Source: an uncultured Mordavella sp. (GTDB lineage: Bacteria > Bacillota > Clostridia > Lachnospirales > Lachnospiraceae). From it: DNA of 22,811 nucleotides. Both the position numbers and the translations under genes were made by a program. The stretch spans positions 1 through 22,811 of the forward strand of contig CABPCP010000048.1 of assembly GCA_902406105.1 (NCBI GenBank), in the 5' to 3' direction. Numbering within the stretch: position 1 is the stretch's first letter; the number at the start of each line of letters is the position of its first letter. The notes beneath the pieces are model-generated. The model ran no database searches and was not told the origin of the DNA. It worked only from the letters and a program-made list of their open reading frames with translations. This document shows positions 14,853 through 22,798 of this stretch, in pieces.

Positions 14853-17789
14853 ATGGAAAATATTCAAATTTCCAGACTTACTTCTGGTTTGACAACAGCG
14901 TTTATTGATGGCCGGAATCCATCAAATTTAGCTTACAGACCGCAGTTTATTTCTAACAATTACAGAGAAGGGCGTAAAGTGCTCTCATCTTTGGAGAATG
15001 AGCTGTTAGCGTGCAAAGAATTCTCTATCAGTGTCGCATTTATTACTATGGGAGGAGTGACGCCTCTTCTTCAGACCTTAAAGGAATTAGAAAGAAGGCA
15101 TATCCCAGGGAAAATTCTTACAACAGATTATCAGAATTTTACACAGCCAATGGCCTTAAGAAAACTGGCAGAGTTAAGTAATATTACCTTGAAAATGTTT
15201 CGGACAGGACCGGCCCAGGAAGATTTTCATACGAAAGGTTATATATTCAAAAATGAAGAAGTTTATCGCATTATTGTGGGGAGCTCTAATCTTACATTAA
15301 ATGCATTGACAAGGAATCGAGAGTGGAACACAAAAGTCGTTTCTACAGATCAAGGAGAATATGCAGAAGAACTCATGGCAGAATTCTCTGGATTATGGGA
15401 TTCTAAATATGCGGAAGATTATCAGGATTTTATCGAAGAATATTCGCTAAATTATAGTGTGATTCAAAAACAACATAAAATTGCAAAAAGTGCACAGATT
15501 CCTTCAATCGAGCAATATCGCTTGGAACCTAATTCTATGCAGTTAGGGTTTATTTCTAATTTACGTAAGATTCAAGAGGCAGGAGAATCAAAGGCACTTT
15601 TAATCTCGGCCACTGGAACAGGAAAGACTTATGCTTCTGCATTTGCCTTGCGGGAAAATAGAGTGAAAAAAGTGTTGTTTTTGGTGCATAGAGAACAGAT
15701 TGCAAAGCAAGCGATAAAAAGTTATAAAAAGGTATTTGGAGATACTAGAACGTTTGGATTACTTTCGGGAAACTCGAAAGATTTTCAGGTGGATTACTTA
15801 TTTTCGACAATGCAGATGATGGCGAAGTCAGAAATCCTTCACTCTTTTCGTCCAGATGAGTTTCATACGATTATTATAGATGAAGCGCATCGCACAGGCG
15901 CTTCAAGTTATCAGAATATTATGAAGTATTTTACGCCGCGGTTTTGGTTGGGAATGACGGCCTCTCCAGAGCGTACAGATGATTTTGATGTATATGCCGC
16001 TTTCGACCATAATATTGCTTACGAGATTCGACTTCAACAGGCGTTGGAGGAAGATTTATTGTGTCCATTTCACTATTTTGGAATTACGGATTTAGAGTTT
16101 GATGGAGAGCCTGTTGATGAAGAAACAGGATTGAAAGACTTTAATCGGCTGACCTCAGATGAACGGGTAAATTATGTAATCAGTCAGATTAAATATTATG
16201 GATATTGCGGAAAAAGCCCCAAGGGTTTAGTTTTCTGTAGCTCCAAAAAAGAAGCAGTTGCGTTAAGTGAGAAATTTAACGAAAGAGGTTATAAAACTCT
16301 ATCACTTACAGGAGAGGACGGTCAAAACCAACGGGAACAGGCAATAGAACGACTTGTCTTGGATGAAGGGGAGCGGAAATTAGATTATATTTTTACAGTG
16401 GATATCTTTAATGAAGGGGTAGATATTCCGGAAATCAATCAGGTGATTATGCTAAGACCGACAGAATCACCAATTGTATTCGTGCAGCAGTTGGGGAGAG
16501 GATTGCGTAAAGCAGATACAAAAGAATATGTAGTGATTCTTGATTTTATCGGGAACTACAAAAATAATTTTATGATTCCCATTGCGCTGTCAGGAGACCG
16601 AAGTTATAACAAGGATAACATTAGGCGTTATGTGTTGGAAGGAGAACGAATTATACCAGGTTCTTCCACCATCCATTTTGATGAGATTTCAAGAAAACGT
16701 ATTTTTTCTGCGATCGATACAGCAAACTTTAGCGACATTAAATTAATTAAAGAGAATTATAAGAATTTAAAAAATAAGTTGGGACGAATACCTGCCTTGA
16801 AAGATTTTGATAAATATGGAGAGATGGACGTCCTGCGGATTTTTGATAACGGAAGTCTTGGTTCGTATTACAAATTTCTTGTAAAGTATGAGAAAGAATA
16901 TACTATCAGACTTTCAAAAGAAGAAGAACAGGTCATTGAGTTTATATCGAAAAAGCTGGCAAGTGGAAAACGAATCCATGAACTTGCATTACTGGAACGA
17001 ATTCTTCGTTATAGATCGAGCTTTTTTGGGTTATGGAAAAAGGATCTATTAGAAAATTATGGAATTGGCTTACAGGAGAAATCTATCAAAAATGTGGTAA
17101 ATGTAATGACCAACGAATTTCCTTCTGGTTCCGGGAAGAAAACCTATGCAAATTGTATATTCTTAAAAAAAGGAACAGATGGGGATTATGAAATTGCTGA
17201 TGGATTTGGGAAAATGCTTCAAAATCCACAGTTTACAGCAATTTTAAAAGAGCTAATCGAATTTGGCATTTCAAGGTATAAGGTAAACTATAGTTATCGG
17301 TATCAAGATACTAATTTCGTATTGTATCAAAAATATACATATGAGGATATTTGCCGCCTTTTAAATTGGGAACATAACGAAGTGCCATTAAACATTGGCG
17401 GATACAAATATGATAGGAAGACAAAAACATTTCCGGTATTTATTAATTATGACAAGGCAGAGAACATCCAGGATACAATTAAATACGAGGATCATTTTGA
17501 AAGTCCTAGTCGCCTGATTGCCATATCAAAACAAAGTCGGACCATTGCTTCTGAAGATGTACAGAATTTTCTTCATGCTAAGGAACGTGGAATTGATGTG
17601 GAATTGTTTGTCCGTAAAAACAAGGATGATAAGATATCGAAAGAATTCTATTATCTTGGGAAAATGTATGCTACAGGAGAGGCAAAAGAGTTTGTAATGG
17701 CAAATACAGATAAAACAGCGGTAGAAATTGTCTGGGAATTAGAGACGTCCGTTCGAGAGGATATTTATGAATACATTGTAAATAACTAA
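14853..17789 (+). CDS. PLD-like nuclease / SF2 helicase / DUF3427 protein (978 aa)
   Basis: Three domains can be seen. Residues about 30-200 form a phospholipase-D-like nuclease domain with one HxK motif (H126, K128) and GSSNLTLNAL after it; having a single motif implies dimerisation. Residues about 225-620 form a superfamily 2 helicase core: Walker A ATGTGKT (253-259), DEAH (343-346), GMTASPERTDDFD (motif III), and QQLGRGLR (545-552, motif VI). Residues about 650-975 match DUF3427, with YTYEDICRLLNWE and VPLNIGGYKYD. AAAGGAGAAGG precedes the ATG. The Nudix gene follows 16 bases after the stop. It is AT-rich relative to flanking regions. Members are often annotated as restriction-like or defence helicases; a DNA-repair role is the alternative. 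Confidence 0.88.
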   Translation: MENIQISRLTSGLTTAFIDGRNPSNLAYRPQFISNNYREGRKVLSSLENELLACKEFSISVAFITMGGVTPLLQTLKELERRHIPGKILTTDYQNFTQPMALRKLAELSNITLKMFRTGPAQEDFHTKGYIFKNEEVYRIIVGSSNLTLNALTRNREWNTKVVSTDQGEYAEELMAEFSGLWDSKYAEDYQDFIEEYSLNYSVIQKQHKIAKSAQIPSIEQYRLEPNSMQLGFISNLRKIQEAGESKALLISATGTGKTYASAFALRENRVKKVLFLVHREQIAKQAIKSYKKVFGDTRTFGLLSGNSKDFQVDYLFSTMQMMAKSEILHSFRPDEFHTIIIDEAHRTGASSYQNIMKYFTPRFWLGMTASPERTDDFDVYAAFDHNIAYEIRLQQALEEDLLCPFHYFGITDLEFDGEPVDEETGLKDFNRLTSDERVNYVISQIKYYGYCGKSPKGLVFCSSKKEAVALSEKFNERGYKTLSLTGEDGQNQREQAIERLVLDEGERKLDYIFTVDIFNEGVDIPEINQVIMLRPTESPIVFVQQLGRGLRKADTKEYVVILDFIGNYKNNFMIPIALSGDRSYNKDNIRRYVLEGERIIPGSSTIHFDEISRKRIFSAIDTANFSDIKLIKENYKNLKNKLGRIPALKDFDKYGEMDVLRIFDNGSLGSYYKFLVKYEKEYTIRLSKEEEQVIEFISKKLASGKRIHELALLERILRYRSSFFGLWKKDLLENYGIGLQEKSIKNVVNVMTNEFPSGSGKKTYANCIFLKKGTDGDYEIADGFGKMLQNPQFTAILKELIEFGISRYKVNYSYRYQDTNFVLYQKYTYEDICRLLNWEHNEVPLNIGGYKYDRKTKTFPVFINYDKAENIQDTIKYEDHFESPSRLIAISKQSRTIASEDVQNFLHAKERGIDVELFVRKNKDDKISKEFYYLGKMYATGEAKEFVMANTDKTAVEIVWELETSVREDIYEYIVNN

Positions 17790-17805
17790 TGGAGGAAGTA
17801 AATTT

Positions 17806-18192
17806 ATGAAAACTATAAAAGTTGTCGCTGCGATTATCGTACATAAGAATCAAGTTTTCGCCACGCAACGTGGTTATGGAGAATTCAAAGACGGATGGGA
17901 GTTCCCCGGAGGAAAAGTAGAGCCAGGTGAAAGTTCCAAAGAAGCATTAAGGCGAGAAATTCTGGAAGAACTAGATACGGAAATTGAAGTGGGAAATCTT
18001 CTGGATACTGTAGAATACGACTATCCAGACTTTCATCTCTCCATGGATTGTTTTTTCTGTACCGTCAAATCCGGCGATCTGATCTTGAAAGAACATGAAG
18101 CCGCAAGATGGCTTACAGCAGAAACCTTAGATGATGTGGATTGGCTTCCGGCAGATCAGGGATTGATTGAAAAAATCAGAAGACATCTGTAG
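17806..18192 (+). CDS. MutT-like Nudix hydrolase (128 aa)
   Basis: The protein hydrolyses a nucleoside diphosphate-X bond, probably of a (deoxy)nucleotide. The Nudix box occupies residues 36-58 (G36, E42, R50-E51, E54-E55), with Asp57 where the consensus has Gly. The rest, with WEFPGGKVE at the front and a RWLTAETLDDVDWLPAD end, matches the MutT/CTP-pyrophosphohydrolase branch. It follows the helicase gene by 16 bases with GGAGG between, so the two are co-expressed. Pairing with this helicase type suggests it either cleans the nucleotide pool during the helicase's activity or removes a nucleotide signal; the sequence does not say which. Confidence 0.9.
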   Translation: MKTIKVVAAIIVHKNQVFATQRGYGEFKDGWEFPGGKVEPGESSKEALRREILEELDTEIEVGNLLDTVEYDYPDFHLSMDCFFCTVKSGDLILKEHEAARWLTAETLDDVDWLPADQGLIEKIRRHL

Positions 18193-18266
18193 CATTTATC
18201 AGAAAATGGGGATGTCTCTGACAACCATCATTGATCAAATTCAGCCCACACAGAAAGGACACCAAC

Positions 18267-18950
18267 ATGCAGTCTTATATTATGATCATCGAAGACGAGC
18301 CAGACATCAGCGGCCTGCTGGTGAAGATATTACAGGAGGCGGGCTACAGGACCTGTCAGGCATTTTCCGGCACAGAAGCAGAACTTTTGCTGGAGAAAAG
18401 CGTGCCGGACCTCATCCTGCTGGATCTTATGCTGCCCGGCATGTCCGGGGAAGAACTACTGGACAAAATAAGGGAGCAGTTTCAGTATGACGTTCCCGTC
18501 CTGGTGCTGTCAGCGAAGAACAGTCTGTCAGACAAAGTGACGCTGCTAAAGATCGGGGCTGACGATTATATCACAAAGCCTTTCGAGCCGGAGGAGGTTC
18601 TTGCCAGAGTGCAGGCGGCCCTGCGGAGGGCTGGAAAGAATCCCCAGATTCCGAGAAGTCTGTCCCATAAGAATCTGATCCTGTTTCCAGAGGCCCGCCG
18701 GGCTGTGGCAGGCGGAGAAGAACTGTCACTGACGGCTCATGAATATGATATCCTGTTCCTGCTGATGCAGAATCCAGATAAGGTATATTCCCGGGAAAAT
18801 CTCTATGAACTGGTATGGCACGGCGGATATTACGGGGAAAATAATACGGTCAACGTCCATGTCAGTAATCTGCGCAGGAAACTGAAAGCGGTAGATCCGG
18901 AGAATGAATATATCCAGACCGTATATGGGATTGGATTTAAGCTCCAGTGA
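18267..18950 (+). CDS. OmpR/PhoB-family response regulator (228 aa)
   Basis: The receiver domain (1-118) has the acidic pair E9/D10, phospho-acceptor D53 in LLDLMLPGMSG, and K104 in YITKPFEPEE. The winged-helix DNA-binding domain (about 130-228) ends in VNVHVSNLRRKL and IQTVYGIGFKL. The ATG at 18267 has AAAGGA seven bases upstream; a longer TTG-started frame adds residues with no family support. It is the first gene of a cassette with an ABC exporter and a histidine kinase. Its likely targets are the phased repeats just downstream of its own stop. Confidence 0.93.
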   Translation: MQSYIMIIEDEPDISGLLVKILQEAGYRTCQAFSGTEAELLLEKSVPDLILLDLMLPGMSGEELLDKIREQFQYDVPVLVLSAKNSLSDKVTLLKIGADDYITKPFEPEEVLARVQAALRRAGKNPQIPRSLSHKNLILFPEARRAVAGGEELSLTAHEYDILFLLMQNPDKVYSRENLYELVWHGGYYGENNTVNVHVSNLRRKLKAVDPENEYIQTVYGIGFKLQ

Positions 18951-18970
18951 AAGCTTAAAAATATTCTTGG

Positions 18971-19010
18971 AACTTTATGGGTTCTTTAAAAGTTCTTTAT
19001 GACTTCTTAA
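18971..19010 (+). promoter_or_regulatory. Phased direct repeats, probable response-regulator binding array
   Basis: TTCTTTA occurs at 18982 and 18993, a related TTCTTAA at 19004, and a weaker AACTTTA at 18971, each exactly 11 bases apart. OmpR-family regulators bind head-to-tail on direct repeats of one helical turn. The array ends over the predicted -35 of the ABC operon. Confidence 0.6.
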
Positions 19011-19028
19011 AAGGAGAAAGGATAAAAT
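18999..19028 (+). promoter_or_regulatory. Predicted regulated promoter of the ABC exporter genes
   Basis: ATGACT (18999-19004) lies 18 bases before TAAAAT (19023-19028). The weak -35 beside the repeat array is what an activator-dependent promoter would look like. Confidence 0.45.
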
Positions 19029-19075
19029 ACGTTTGTCAATAGGAAAGATACTTGCTTATTGACAGACGTATTTTT
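19024..19075 (+). terminator. Large hairpin with T-run between response regulator and ABC genes
   Basis: Arms 19024-19041 and 19057-19074 pair over 18 positions with a single U-G wobble and a 15-base loop, followed by T's and then CGC. It can terminate the response-regulator transcript. If transcription of the ABC genes starts near 19035, only the inner TTGTCAATA/TATTGACA part would be in the leader. Confidence 0.7.
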
Positions 19076-19121
19076 CGCATCTGCCTTTGATTGTGCGGAC
19101 GCGGGATTGGAGGAAGACAAG

Positions 19122-20036
19122 ATGGCATCTGTCATTGAGACAAAACAACTGACTAAGCGATACGGAACCTTTACGGCATTGGAGCATGTGGATCTGCATG
19201 TGAGAAAAGGATGTATCTATGGGCTGGTAGGGGACAATGGGGCAGGGAAGAGCACACTGTTGAAATTACTGGCGGGACAGAGTTTTCCCACTGAAGGAGA
19301 GATTCGACTGCTGGGAGAGTTTGAACCGAAGGCTCTGGACGAATGTCGCGAGAACATGGGATTTATGATTGAACAGCCGGGCTTCTTTCCCAATATGACG
19401 GTGGAGCAGACGCTGACCTATTACGCCATCCAAAAAGGAATCCCGGAGCGCGCCAGAGTGGGCGAGGCGCTGGAGTTGACCGGATTATCTGGGAAGCGGC
19501 GGAATAAATGCGCCCATCTCTCTATGGGACAGAAGCAGCGTCTTGGCCTGGCGATCGCTATGCTTGGGGCGCCCCAGGTATTGGTGTTGGATGAACCAAT
19601 CAATGGCCTTGATCCAAGCGGCATCATAGAATTTCGCAATATCCTTCACCAGCTGAACAGGGAGAAAAATATTACGATCCTGATTTCCAGCCATATTTTA
19701 TCTGAGCTGGAACAGACGGCGGATGTCTATGGATTCTTAAACAGAGGCGTCCTGCTGGAAGAGATCAGCGCTCAGAGTCTGCGTGAAAAATGTGTGGATC
19801 GGGTGGAGATTACCCTTTCGGATATAGAAAAGTACGCGGCGGTATTTGAACGCGCCTTTCCGGATAAACGGTATCAGATTCTTCCGGATCACAGCATCTG
19901 TATTGAGGATCCGGGAGAAGATATGGAGCTCTATAGTCGTCTGGCGCTGGAGCATCAGATTTACATCACACAGATGAAGACCATTCAGTCTTCTCTGGAA
20001 GAATATTATATGGAATTAAAGAAACGGGGTGTGTAA
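19122..20036 (+). CDS. ABC transporter ATP-binding protein (305 aa)
   Basis: This is a cytoplasmic ATPase subunit of an ABC-2 type exporter. Walker A is GDNGAGKST (about residues 38-46), the Q-loop follows at IEQPGFFPN, the signature is LSMGQKQRLGLA, Walker B is VLVLDEPINGLD, and the switch His is in ISSHILSELE. The C-terminal 80 residues form the extension typical of antibiotic/lantibiotic exporters. The ATG at 19122 is supported by GGAGG eight bases upstream; the in-frame start at 19059 lies within the hairpin. The permease gene starts one base after the stop, showing tight coupling. Confidence 0.93.
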   Translation: MASVIETKQLTKRYGTFTALEHVDLHVRKGCIYGLVGDNGAGKSTLLKLLAGQSFPTEGEIRLLGEFEPKALDECRENMGFMIEQPGFFPNMTVEQTLTYYAIQKGIPERARVGEALELTGLSGKRRNKCAHLSMGQKQRLGLAIAMLGAPQVLVLDEPINGLDPSGIIEFRNILHQLNREKNITILISSHILSELEQTADVYGFLNRGVLLEEISAQSLREKCVDRVEITLSDIEKYAAVFERAFPDKRYQILPDHSICIEDPGEDMELYSRLALEHQIYITQMKTIQSSLEEYYMELKKRGV

Positions 20037-20037
20037 C

Positions 20038-20802
20038 ATGCTGAATTATATGAAAAGTGAGATTTACCGTGTAACCCATACAAAAGAGATGTATCTGACC
20101 ACCGGGATCCTGGCGTCCCTGGCAGTTCTTCTGCAAGTGCTCCTGTACTTTTTTGGAGGTCCATACAGGAATACGTCTTTTTCTTATTCGAATCTGGTGT
20201 CCAGCCCGATGCTTTTTGGATTCATGGGAGGTATGGTGGTGATTTTCCTCTATGAAGGCGGAAGAAGAAATGGCAATCTGAAGAATACTGTGGCGGCAGG
20301 AGTTCCAAGAACAAAGGTTTTTGCGGGACAATGTGTGGTGGCTCTTCTGGCGGCCACGGTTGTGATGGTTGTTGTGGTGGCTGTCTGGATCCTCGGCGCG
20401 GAAATGCTGCTTCCCAAAGAAGGACCGGTCCAGCTTAGCGACCTGCTCATGGAGATCCCAATGGTCTATCTGATCGCGACAGCAGGCCTGGTCTCCGGCG
20501 TTTTGTTTCTGGAGTTTTTTGACAAAAGCGGAACGAGTATCCTGGTCTGGCTTTCTGTCTGGATCTTCGTACCTAAACTGCTGATGTATCTGGGGTTTCG
20601 CTTTGATATGGTCTTTGATCTTGCATTGTGGATGCCGGCCAACTTTTTTGACATTACAAATGGAGCGAACGTCAACACACGGGAATGTCTCACGGCCTGG
20701 GACACAGCAGAAGGAGCGGCCCGCTGTCTGATCTCCGGCCTGGCGGGAACGGCTGTTTTTGGAATTTTAGGAATGAAGCTTCTAAAGAAAAGAGACCTAT
20801 AA
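20038..20802 (+). CDS. ABC-2 type permease subunit (254 aa)
   Basis: This is the membrane partner of the preceding ATPase. About six hydrophobic segments are visible (around 20-40, 56-76, 98-120, 138-158, 168-190, 228-248), with a conserved-type GNLKNTVAAGVPRTKVFAGQ cytoplasmic loop near 82-101 that contacts the ATPase in this family. The arrangement with a response regulator upstream and kinase downstream is typical of peptide-antibiotic resistance or export cassettes. The ATG follows CGGGGTG; the in-frame GTG nine bases earlier would overlap the ATPase stop. Confidence 0.85.
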   Translation: MLNYMKSEIYRVTHTKEMYLTTGILASLAVLLQVLLYFFGGPYRNTSFSYSNLVSSPMLFGFMGGMVVIFLYEGGRRNGNLKNTVAAGVPRTKVFAGQCVVALLAATVVMVVVVAVWILGAEMLLPKEGPVQLSDLLMEIPMVYLIATAGLVSGVLFLEFFDKSGTSILVWLSVWIFVPKLLMYLGFRFDMVFDLALWMPANFFDITNGANVNTRECLTAWDTAEGAARCLISGLAGTAVFGILGMKLLKKRDL

Positions 20803-20836
20803 AGGAATTTGCAAAAAATGACAGGGAGGAACGTTC

Positions 20837-21784
20837 ATGCTGTATCTTGTATTACTTTGCATATCCATCGTGACTGGAGGCTATTTTGCCTTTCGATATC
20901 TGACTTTGGTATCTGCGCTCAAAGCTATAGGGAGAGATTTGGACTGGGTACAGCAGGACCTGACTCAGAATCAGATGTTCCATCTTCCGGTGCCAGATCC
21001 CTGTTTGCGAAAATTACTGTGTTCGTTGAACCGGCTGCTGGAAGGGATACAGCAGGAGCGCCAGCGTTACGAGAGAAGGGAACGAGATTTCCAGAAGCAG
21101 ATTGAAAATATCAGCCATGACCTGCGCACGCCATTGACGGTGATCCTGGGATACCTTAAGCTGTATCAGCAGTCAAACGCGCCCTGTGAGGGCAGAGACA
21201 CGGAAGCGGCGGAGACGATAGAGATTGTGAAGCGGAAGGCGGAAGCTATGAGGAAACTGGCAGATCAATTCTACGATTTCTCCAGGATTTACGCCAAAGA
21301 TTACTTAGTGGAGACAGAGAAACTGGATGTGGCAAGATTTCTGCGGGAATTTTTCGCGGAAAATTACCAGCCGATAGAAGAAGCGGATCTGAGGATTCAG
21401 ATCGAGCTGCCGGAACATCCAGTCTGGGCGATCGGAGAGGCGGGGACACTGGAGCGGATCTGCCTAAACTTGTTCCAGAATGTACAGCGCTATGGAGATA
21501 CGCTGTTTCGGATAGCGATGGAAGAAAAAAAGGGCCGTGTGGCAATCCTGTTTGTCAATGATACCTACAGCTTAAGGGAAGAGGATCTGCCGCGGCTGTT
21601 TGACCGGTTCTATATGCGGGACACATCCCGCGGCCGGGGCGGAACAGGACTTGGACTGACCATTGCCAAAGCCCTGGCGGAAGAGCTGGGCGGAAAACTG
21701 ACAGCGAAAATGCTTCCAGAAGCGGAAGCGGTCCAGGGAGAAGAGAGCCGAAGGGTCTGCTTTTGTCTGGAACTCCTGCGGTAG
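20837..21784 (+). CDS. Sensor histidine kinase (315 aa)
   Basis: One to two transmembrane segments at about residues 1-28 with no sizeable extracellular domain suggest an intramembrane-sensing kinase. The dimerisation helix contains the phospho-acceptor His94 in NISHDLRTPLTVILGYLK. The ATP-binding domain has the N box NLFQNVQRYG and the G2 box GGTGLGLTIAKALAEELGG, while the G1 box is degenerate (VNDTYS instead of DxGxG), as in several Firmicutes kinases of this type. GGGAGG precedes the ATG. It is the last gene of the cassette and presumably phosphorylates the response regulator at 18267. Confidence 0.92.
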   Translation: MLYLVLLCISIVTGGYFAFRYLTLVSALKAIGRDLDWVQQDLTQNQMFHLPVPDPCLRKLLCSLNRLLEGIQQERQRYERRERDFQKQIENISHDLRTPLTVILGYLKLYQQSNAPCEGRDTEAAETIEIVKRKAEAMRKLADQFYDFSRIYAKDYLVETEKLDVARFLREFFAENYQPIEEADLRIQIELPEHPVWAIGEAGTLERICLNLFQNVQRYGDTLFRIAMEEKKGRVAILFVNDTYSLREEDLPRLFDRFYMRDTSRGRGGTGLGLTIAKALAEELGGKLTAKMLPEAEAVQGEESRRVCFCLELLR

Positions 21785-21800
21785 CCGCAAAGCCGCAAAA

Positions 21801-21819
21801 CCCCTGGAAAAACCGGGGG
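21801..21819 (+). terminator. Weak hairpin after the kinase gene
   Basis: CCCCTGG (21801-21807) pairs with CCGGGGG (21813-21819) around an A5 loop. It is followed by more G rather than T, so it is a poor intrinsic terminator. Confidence 0.3.
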
Positions 21820-21835
21820 GGGGGTATGCTATAAT
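21805..21835 (+). promoter_or_regulatory. Promoter of the GPP34 gene with a G10 tract in the spacer
   Basis: A perfect extended -10 (TGCTATAAT, hexamer at 21830-21835) lies 40 bases before the start codon. The best -35 is TGGAAA at 21805-21810, giving a 19-base spacer, of which ten bases (21815-21824) are a run of G. Confidence 0.6.
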
Positions 21836-21874
21836 GCCCTTAGATATAAAGCAGGAGGAAAAGGAGGAGCAACC

Positions 21875-22546
21875 ATGGACAGAATATCTTTGATACAAGA
21901 ATACTATCTACTAGCGGTGGACGAGAGAGGGAACCTTCCGCCGCTGCGAAGGAATGAATCCAATGCGGGATTGATGGCGGCGGGAGTAATGGACCTACTG
22001 CTAGGAGAAGTGATCACACTGGAAAAGAAAAAGATCAGCATACGTAAAGAACTTCCAGAGGAGCTGGAATACTTGAGACCTTTATACACATATTTGGAAG
22101 AAAAACCACGCGCCACCAACCGGTTGATGAGCGATTATTTGATCTCGACAGGCACAAGGATGCGAGAATTGATAGATAAGATGGGGAAGGCGTTGACGGC
22201 ACAAGGGGTAGCGTCAGAAGAAAAGGCTGGATTCTTTGGAAAAAAGACCACCTATACCCCGGATAAAAAGTATAAAGATGATTTGATCGGTGCCATCAAG
22301 GAAGCGGTAACACAGACACGGGAAATGTCCGCTCATGATACGGCCTTGGTCTTCCTTTTACAGGAGACGAAGAATTTGTATCAGTATTTTTCCAAATACG
22401 AAGGCGAAGAGGTAAAGGCGACACTAAAAGCGATGAAAAAGGAGATCCAGAAGGATCCCCAGAAGAAGCAGATGGCTTCCATGCTCAATTATATAAACGA
22501 CATTTCCGCTGTGGCAATGGCCTGCCTGGTCACGGTCTCCAATTAA
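21875..22546 (+). CDS. GPP34 family protein (bacterial GOLPH3/Vps74 homologue, 223 aa)
   Basis: The protein has the all-helical GPP34 pattern: SLIQEYYLLAVDERGNLP at the start, a LMAAGVMDLLLGEVITLEKKKI segment near residues 29-52, and a final helix pair ending in ISAVAMACLVTVSN. Eukaryotic homologues bind phosphatidylinositol-4-phosphate at the Golgi; the bacterial role is unknown. The length is close to the conserved domain. An AAGGAGGAG site precedes the ATG. Its stop codon overlaps that of the converging permease gene (shared TTAA at 22543-22546), with no terminator between them. Confidence 0.82.
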   Translation: MDRISLIQEYYLLAVDERGNLPPLRRNESNAGLMAAGVMDLLLGEVITLEKKKISIRKELPEELEYLRPLYTYLEEKPRATNRLMSDYLISTGTRMRELIDKMGKALTAQGVASEEKAGFFGKKTTYTPDKKYKDDLIGAIKEAVTQTREMSAHDTALVFLLQETKNLYQYFSKYEGEEVKATLKAMKKEIQKDPQKKQMASMLNYINDISAVAMACLVTVSN

Positions 22547-22798
22547 TCCTGCGCCCCTGTTTCTGTCAAAGCCCTGCGCCTGCGTACATCTCTTTGGAGC
22601 AGCTTATATAACGTGGCTGTGACAGGGACAGCCAGCAGCATGCCCGCAACACCGCTTAAGCCGCCGCCAATGGTGACGGCAGTCAATACCCAGATACCGG
22701 GCAGTCCTACAGAAGAGCCTACCACTCTTGGATAGATCAGATTGCCTTCGATCTGCTGTAAAACTACGATGAATACAAGGAATCCAAGCGCCTGGATA
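22543..22798 (-). CDS. AI-2E family transporter, C-terminal fragment (5' end outside window)
   Basis: The frame stays open to the contig end, so only about 84 residues of a normally 340-400-aa permease are present. The segment FIVVLQQIEGNLIYPRVVG followed by GLPGIWVLTAVTIGGGL and GMLLAVPVTATLYKLL is the conserved C-terminal block of the family (PF01594). Members include AI-2 exporters and Na+/H+ antiporters, so the substrate is open. The last bases before the edge are adapter sequence, so the coding sequence is trusted only to about 22798. Confidence 0.88.

Noticed and set aside
18267..21784. BceRS-BceAB bacitracin-type cassette
   Set aside because: The permease is a short six-segment ABC-2 protein, not the ten-segment BceB with its large extracellular loop, so only a general exporter/immunity role is supported.
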